DNA of 64,000 nt, taken from positions 91,767,583-91,831,582 of the forward strand of contig NC_133390.1 of NCBI RefSeq assembly GCF_047511655.1, given 5' to 3'. Below the pieces are notes generated by a model. It saw nothing but the letters and a program-made list of their open reading frames with translations, did no database searches and had not been told where the DNA came from. Within the stretch, counting starts at the first letter, position 1, and each line of letters opens with the position of its first letter. Of the stretch, positions 59,041 to 64,000 are shown one piece after another. The translations under genes were made by a program, and so were the position numbers. Source of the stretch: Castor canadensis. Its lineage: Eukaryota > Chordata > Mammalia > Rodentia > Castoridae.

Positions 59041-59192
59041 GAAGGGAGAAGGGAGGGGAAAAGACAAGAGAGAGTGGGGAGGAAAGGGGAAAGGAAAGGA
59101 GGCTGAGAGAGAGGGGGAAGAAGAGATGGGAGGGGGAAGCTGAGAGAGAGGAGAGAGAAGAGGGAGCTGAGGGAGATGGGGAGGGAGCCTGA
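59041..59192 (+). repeat. polypurine (GA-rich) tract grown from a SINE tail
   Basis: About 150 bases, almost all A or G, with imperfect 'ctgagagagagg' and 'gggagctgag' units. It is directly downstream of the B1-like body, so it most likely expanded from the SINE tail. Mirror-like purine tracts of this length can form triplex DNA. Confidence 0.88.
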
Positions 59193-59920
59193 AAAATATT
59201 TTTCTCACATGCAAACATGGGTCATCACTCTGCTGCCAGCTCAAGGGGAGCCCTTGACAGGCCTCCAGCATCCTGTAGCCAACTCTCTTCCTTCCAGTAT
59301 CTACCTTGCAAATTCTAGCTCCCAGGCCCTCCCAGATTCCCAGTTCCATCTTGTCAAGATCACTACCAGGCTCAGTGGTACTCCCTCTGCCTTCTAGATT
59401 TCCCTCTTGGAAACTCTCCAGATAGGAACCTGGGGTGACCATAAGGCTCTCTCCCCCATCTGTTTCCCATCTCTCAGGGATGGCTGCTCTTCAGTGCCTA
59501 ATATCCAAAGTCTTGAAAACTTTTTTTCATATATTTGATGCATCTTTTTAGTTGTTCTGGGCAGAGGGATAAATTCAGTTCCTTTCCAACCAGCAGGAGA
59601 AGTTTTGTAGGATCCCAAATTTAACAATTTCTTTCAGCTGCCCCTTGAAGCAAGTTCTTGAACCAAATGGACACAAATGATGATTGCAAAGAGGATTTGG
59701 GTAGATTCCAGTTGATCAATTGCAGTTTTTTCCAAAGAAAAAAATTCATGGTTGAAAGTCAAGAACTTTGGGAATAGAATCTAAAGTAAGTGAATCTGTG
59801 AGATTCCTTTGTCCACATTGAGAATCAGAAGATTCATGTCTTTAATGAATCTTATATAGAAAAATTTTTTTTCAAATCTCTCTTTCCAACATGTATTTAA
59901 GAAGCTATAAGGTTTGATCT
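59193..59920. other. unassigned sequence
   Basis: No supported gene. Minus frames here extend into the purine tract and are low-complexity. Confidence 0.4.
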
Positions 59921-60246
59921 TATTCTTTTTGGTGGTCCTGGTGTTTGAATTCAGGGCCTCGTACTAGCTAGGCAAGCACGTCTTCTACTACTTCAGCCAC
60001 AACTCCAGCCCTTTTTGCTCTAGTTATTTTTGAGGTAAGGTCTCACCTTTTGCCTGAACCACAATCCTCCCATTTATGATTCCTGTAATAGATGGAATGA
60101 GAGGCACATGCTATCATGACCATTTTTTTCTGTTGAGATGGTGTCTTGCAAACTTTTTGCCCTGGGCTGGTCTTGAAATGCAGTCCTCTCAATCTCTGCC
60201 TCCCAAGTAGCTAGGATTACAAATGTGAGCCACCAGTGCCCTGTGG
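59921..60246 (-). repeat. three-part SINE (B1-like + B1-like + ID), antisense
   Basis: On the minus strand: first 7SL-like unit at about 60246-60130 ('agggcactggtggctcacatttgtaatcc'), second at about 60118-60010 ('catgatagcatgtgcctctc'), then the ID unit at about 60010-59930. Same order as at 30112 and 14431. Confidence 0.82.
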
Positions 60247-60431
60247 TTATCACATTTGTGATGTATCCATTTTCTAACAAACCAGAATCCAGGAAAACAA
60301 AAAAAAAAAAGAGAGAGTATATGTTCTATATAAGGGGCTTATGCAATAAAGCAACCTCCCCAATCCTTTCCTAATTCCTGACTTCCTTTCTTCTTCATGC
60401 CTTAGCATCCCTTCATACCAAAACTTCTAAA

Positions 60432-60520
60432 TTTTGTTTCTTTTTGTGATGCTGGTGATCAAACCCAGGGCTTCACACATGGCAGGCAAATTCTCTACTA
60501 CTGAGCTACAAATTTCACTG
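60432..60520 (-). repeat. ID-like SINE, antisense, diverged
   Basis: Minus strand reads 'tttgtagctcagtagtagagaatttgcctgcc' to 'gggtttgatcaccagcatcac' and an A-rich tail. The 'gctcagtagtagag' core is the standard ID A-box region. Confidence 0.75.
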
Positions 60521-60970
60521 GATAGGATCAATCCACCTCAACTGGGAAGAGACTTGTCTGTAGAAATCTTGGAATCTCTTCCAAACACAGAATAAAAAGA
60601 AAATATAAGCCACTTTTAGATTAGAATGGAGGAATTGGTGGAGAAATTTGGACTGAGAAAAAAGGCATTAAATATATTTCCACTTCAACTTATATTTCAA
60701 AAGAAAATAGATTACCACGGTATCTGGTAACTGGTGGTAAACCTTCGATTAACCAGTTATTGAGTTTAGCACCTGCCACCACGTGGCCCCAGGACTTCAG
60801 TACACAGATAAGAATTAGAGAAATCCTTAAATAGCATTAAACAACACTGAGTGGCCAGGCCTTCTCACCAGTACTTCACCCATCAACAACACTGGCTCCC
60901 CTGGAAGGAAGAGAATATTTTCTGCTAAGACAGACCCTGCAGGAGCTAACTGCTAGAGACAGATACTAGA
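60521..60970. other. unassigned sequence
   Basis: No gene or nameable repeat. Confidence 0.4.
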
Positions 60971-60971
60971 C

Positions 60972-60991
60972 AGAGAGAGAGAGAGAGAGAT
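60972..60991 (+). repeat. (GA)10 simple repeat
   Basis: Short uninterrupted GA run. Confidence 0.9.
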
Positions 60992-61074
60992 TCTTCCTGA
61001 AAGGCAACAGAGCAGCCAGCTTGTCCCCATTGCTCCCACAGTTAATCAGTGAAAAACCTTTAAAAAATATCTTT

Positions 61075-61125
61075 CTTTGAACCTCAGTTTCCTCATCTAT
61101 AAATGGGGATGGTTGGGGTTTACAG
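61075..61125 (+). repeat. MIR core remnant
   Basis: 'tttgaacctcagtttcctcatctataaatggggatgg' is the conserved MIR core. Confidence 0.65.
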
Positions 61126-61169
61126 ATTTCAATCTCTGTGTTAAAAATCCTACACAAATATTGGATTAT

Positions 61170-61512
61170 GGCTTCTTTTTTTTCTTTTTTATTGTATTAT
61201 TGTTGTACTGGGGGGATACATTGTGACATTTACAAAAGTTCTTACAATATACCATAGTTGAATTCACCCCTCTATCATTCTCCTTTACCTCCCCCCCGCC
61301 CATTCCTAGAATAGTTTCAACATGTCTCATTTTTCCATGTTCATACATGAGTACATAATATTTCCACAACATTCAGCCTCCTTCACCCATTCCTTATATC
61401 CCCCCAACACTGGTACCAATCCCTAGACAGGACCTGTTATACCTTCTTGTTCTCCATTTTTGAAAACATCACCTTTGTTTGTTTAAGATAGCTCTACAGG
61501 GAACGTCCTTGT
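61170..61512 (-). repeat. retroposon 3'-end family, copy 3, antisense
   Basis: The plus strand starts with a T-rich run (antisense tail), then 'gatacattgtgacatttacaaaagttcttac', 'ctatcattctcctttacctcccccccgcccattcc' and 'catgttcatacatgagtacataatatttcc'. This is the reverse complement of the 26691-27292 copy in the same order. Confidence 0.75.
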
Positions 61513-61689
61513 GACGTGGCTTCTTTTTAAATATAACTTTTAATCTTTCAATACTAGGAACTAGGAGTGAGAACATATTTCCTTGTGAAAGCCATTATAG
61601 TAGCTATCTGCCTTCCAACTAACTGGAGTAGGACTCTACTTCCTATTGGCTTGCTGAGGATTTCAAGGCAAAAATCACACTGTGGGAAG

Positions 61690-61765
61690 AAAGAAACAAA
61701 GCAAGAGAGACAGAGACAGAGAGACAGACAGAGACAAAGAGAGAAGGAAAGAAAAGGATAGAAAA
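61690..61765 (+). repeat. (GAGACA)n-type purine-rich simple repeat
   Basis: Impure GAGA/GACA units such as 'gagagacagagacagagagacagacagagac'. The opposite strand yields a low-complexity frame that should not be called a gene. Confidence 0.88.
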
Positions 61766-62990
61766 TATTTGTATTCAAGGTTTCAGAGTAAAAGGGAAAA
61801 TCCCTAGGATCACAGCCAATTGTCTTGGGAGAAATTTTTCTTCCTGATCTATTTTTGGCAGTCAGTTCAACTTCATGCATCATTGTTTTACTTATGGCAT
61901 GTACAGTAGCCAGAGAGAAACCCATAATATCTTTTCTGTCTGGTGGGAATCTTATATTCCTATGCACAGTGACAAATGGCTGGATCATAACAATTTTTTT
62001 CTCCAAGCATCATAGTGTTTTAAATATCTCTGAATCTGTGGAACACATTTATAAGGAATAAGACTCTTACAACATACCAAACACAGTAACCATGGTACAA
62101 ATTAGCACAGACCATGAAACAGTTGGGTAGCATCATTTTTTAGAGGCTGTCAATGAATACAAAGCCATGGAGAGTGAGGAAGTAAAAGAACAAAGACTAT
62201 CCAGGCTAGAGAAGCATCCATGTTGAGGAATTTGTTTTCCTCCTGAAGTAAGAATAGTACTCAAATATTTAAGCAAGGGCAGAAAATTAGATTTCATCAT
62301 GGGGAAAATAATTACAGATGGTTTATGTGAGCTTAAGATTTTCACAACCTTATTTTTTATTTTCATTTTAACCTTCTAAAAAAGGTATTGTTTTGTGGTA
62401 GTAGTTTTTACATCATGCTAATTCAACTGCTTCAGTTTTTTTTATCCTTTAGTGGATATTTTCAAAATTGCGGACTCTTCACAGGAAAATATCTGTGACA
62501 TTAGAAACTGACTCACGTTTCCTAGTTTTTCATGAAACAATTACATTTTTTTCCCTTTGATGCTCTCATCTAACTCCACAGGAAATTTTACTACCAAGCC
62601 ACTTTCATCTCTTTCCTGATTTGAAGATAAATGATCCTTGGTCTCCTTTAGACCTGCATAAATCACAAAGCAATCTACTAAGAGATGCCTGTGGCAAGCA
62701 GCTTCAACTAGAATCAAAAGGACAGTCAGAAATATCTATACTGCTTACACAAGGAGTAACCAAGGCAGAGGAATCCAAATTCTGCACTCCCTTTCCTTCT
62801 ACATACAGGGCAAGGCACATATGGGCTGTTGAGAAACATGAATTTGCTCATCTCAGACACAAAGCTCCCCAAGCTCTATGAGCGTATCTTACAGTTAATG
62901 CCAGGTACTCTGCCCGTCCTCAGAACAACATGGCCCACTGGACATCAAACCCTTACATTAGTGTATTAATGACAAGACCCGTAGAGCTTT
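61766..62990. other. unassigned sequence
   Basis: No supported gene, RNA or repeat. Confidence 0.4.
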
Positions 62991-62994
62991 TTAA

Positions 62995-63270
62995 ATTATT
63001 GTTTATTTTGCTTCTTATTACAGATAGTATTAATGGAATACAAAGCAGAACAGAAAAAAAAAGTTATCGTCCATAATCCTGCCATCCAATGATTATTCCC
63101 ATTTGAACACACATCATTTTTCCAAAATACCTAACAGAGCAGAGATATAATTTTTCCATCTTTTTCTTTCTTCACTTCACAAAAGCATTTTACTTTGTTG
63201 CTTCCATAAGCTTCACGTTTGCCATTTTTAAGGAATGAAATTGCATCAGGTGACTGTAACAACATTTATT
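62995..63270. repeat. degenerate old LINE-like repeat
   Basis: 'gttatcgtccataatcctgccatccaatgattattcccattt' followed by 'tccatctttttc' and 'taaggaatgaaattgcatcagg' resembles the repeat at 46440-47060. Uncertain. Confidence 0.35.
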
Positions 63271-63317
63271 TAACTTGTATCCCATTGGACCATGAGTTTT
63301 TAAAAGCCAGCATAAAG

Positions 63318-63545
63318 AATGGTTACCAGTCCAGACTCTGCAATGTAACTGGGTCTGAATCTGGGTTCTGTCGTTGCTGCTCTAGGCATCTCAAGCTGAA
63401 TACTCTCTGTCTCTGAGCTTCCAATTCTACCAGCGTGTAAAAATGGGAACTATGCCAGCATCTAAATGGGACAACTAAATGGGACTGTGCATGAAAAGTT
63501 CTTAGGATCACATCTGGCTTATAACAAGCTCTCAATAAATGTTGA
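63318..63545 (+). repeat. MIR, nearly full length
   Basis: 'agtccagactctgcaatgtaactgggtctgaatctgggttctg', 'ctctgagcttccaattctaccagcgtgtaaaaatggg' and 'ggcttataacaagctctcaataaatgttgactg' cover the MIR consensus in order. Confidence 0.8.
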
Positions 63546-63575
63546 CTGTATTTATTATTTATTTAAATGAAATTT

Positions 63576-63697
63576 GCCAGGCATGGTGGTACGTACCTAT
63601 GATTCCAGCACTCAGGTGACTGAGGCAGGAGGATTGTAAATTAGAGGCTAGCATAGTCAGTCCCTGTCTGAAAAACAAGCAAAAACCAACAAAAAAG
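63576..63697 (+). repeat. B1-like (7SL-derived) SINE
   Basis: 'gccaggcatggtggtacgtacctatgattccagcactcaggtgactgaggcaggaggattg' to 'agtccctgtctgaaaaacaagc'. A clear 7SL-type monomer with an A-rich tail and no ID half. Confidence 0.93.
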
Positions 63698-64000
63698 GGA
63701 ATTCAGTTTTTAACTAATACCATTATACAAAGAGATATAAGAAAAATTCTTCAGTTTACTTAAGGGGTAAGATGAGACCTGGAATTTGTCCACTGTTTTG
63801 CAACAGGGATCATAGCCAAACGGTATATCACAGCCCATGATAGTGCATGACCCTGAGCTCAGACCTTGCATCATAGAAATGGGGTCTACTATTGACTGTG
63901 TCTCCCAGAACCATAGCACTGAGAGGGAAAACCTAGACATCAGTTAATTCCAATTGTCACATTGTGTCAAGAGGAAACTGAGGTCCTGAGAAGCAAAGTG
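63698..64000. other. unassigned sequence at window edge
   Basis: No gene supported. The last 50 bases ('cattgtgtcaagaggaaactgaggtcctgagaagcaaag') look like the start of an antisense MIR running off the window. Confidence 0.4.

Noticed and set aside
59038..59442. 134-codon minus-strand frame rich in Pro, Ser and Leu
   Set aside because: Half of it is the complement of the polypurine tract.
61554..62006. 150-codon minus-strand frame
   Set aside because: A large part is translated from a GAGACA simple repeat, giving Leu/Cys/Ser-rich low-complexity sequence. No domain.
1..64000. CRISPR arrays, operons, prokaryotic or viral gene clusters
   Set aside because: No regularly spaced repeats, no dense gene arrangement and no intact viral genes. 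The repeat content is that of a mammalian nuclear genome.

Overview
This window is nuclear DNA from a mammal, almost certainly a rodent. The 7SL-derived (B1-like) and tRNA-derived (ID-like) SINEs are fused into composites whose ID half reads 'ggctggaggtgtggctcaag...gttcaaaccccagtac'. That arrangement points to the beaver/kangaroo-rat branch (Castorimorpha), most likely beaver (Castor). The species call is an inference from recalled repeat style, not from a database search. The DNA is AT-rich and CpG-poor, and no exon, tRNA, rRNA or functional protein gene could be supported. It reads as intergenic or deep intronic sequence. The only recognisable protein-coding homology is broken LINE-1 ORF2.

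Layout. 1-10 kb: mostly unassigned sequence with L2/MIR-class remnants, one young ID SINE with a perfect target-site duplication (821-906), a possible LTR or transcript 3' end near 6.45-7.1 kb, and a weak minus-strand polyA/splice-donor candidate at 5-6 kb. 10.5-12.5 kb: two composite SINEs and a 1.5 kb antisense, 5'-truncated LINE-1. 14.4-15.3 kb: a SINE cluster. 16-20 kb: L2, a long GT microsatellite, MIR, and an ancient antisense L1M/HAL1-like element. 22.5-27.4 kb: old MER-like DNA, two copies of a retroposon 3'-end family, a 66-base LINE-1 micro-insertion, and SINEs. 28-35 kb: antisense L1M, SINEs, a MER58-like fossil. 36.85-37.65 kb: three DNA-transposon fossils in a row. 38.0-43.3 kb: the main structure, a 4.5 kb degenerate LINE-1 interrupted by a younger 0.8 kb LINE-1, both insertions showing target-site duplications. 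43.4-64 kb: MIR/L2 remnants, another old LINE-1 fragment carrying a SINE, an MLT1-like LTR, L2 blocks, a polypurine tract grown out of a B1 tail, and a third copy of the retroposon 3'-end family.

Nothing resembling a new defence system, gene cluster or other undescribed functional system was found. The most informative content is the retrotransposition record: nested insertions with readable target sites, a LINE-1 insertion of only 66 bases, an apparent tail-only insertion, and three-part SINEs.
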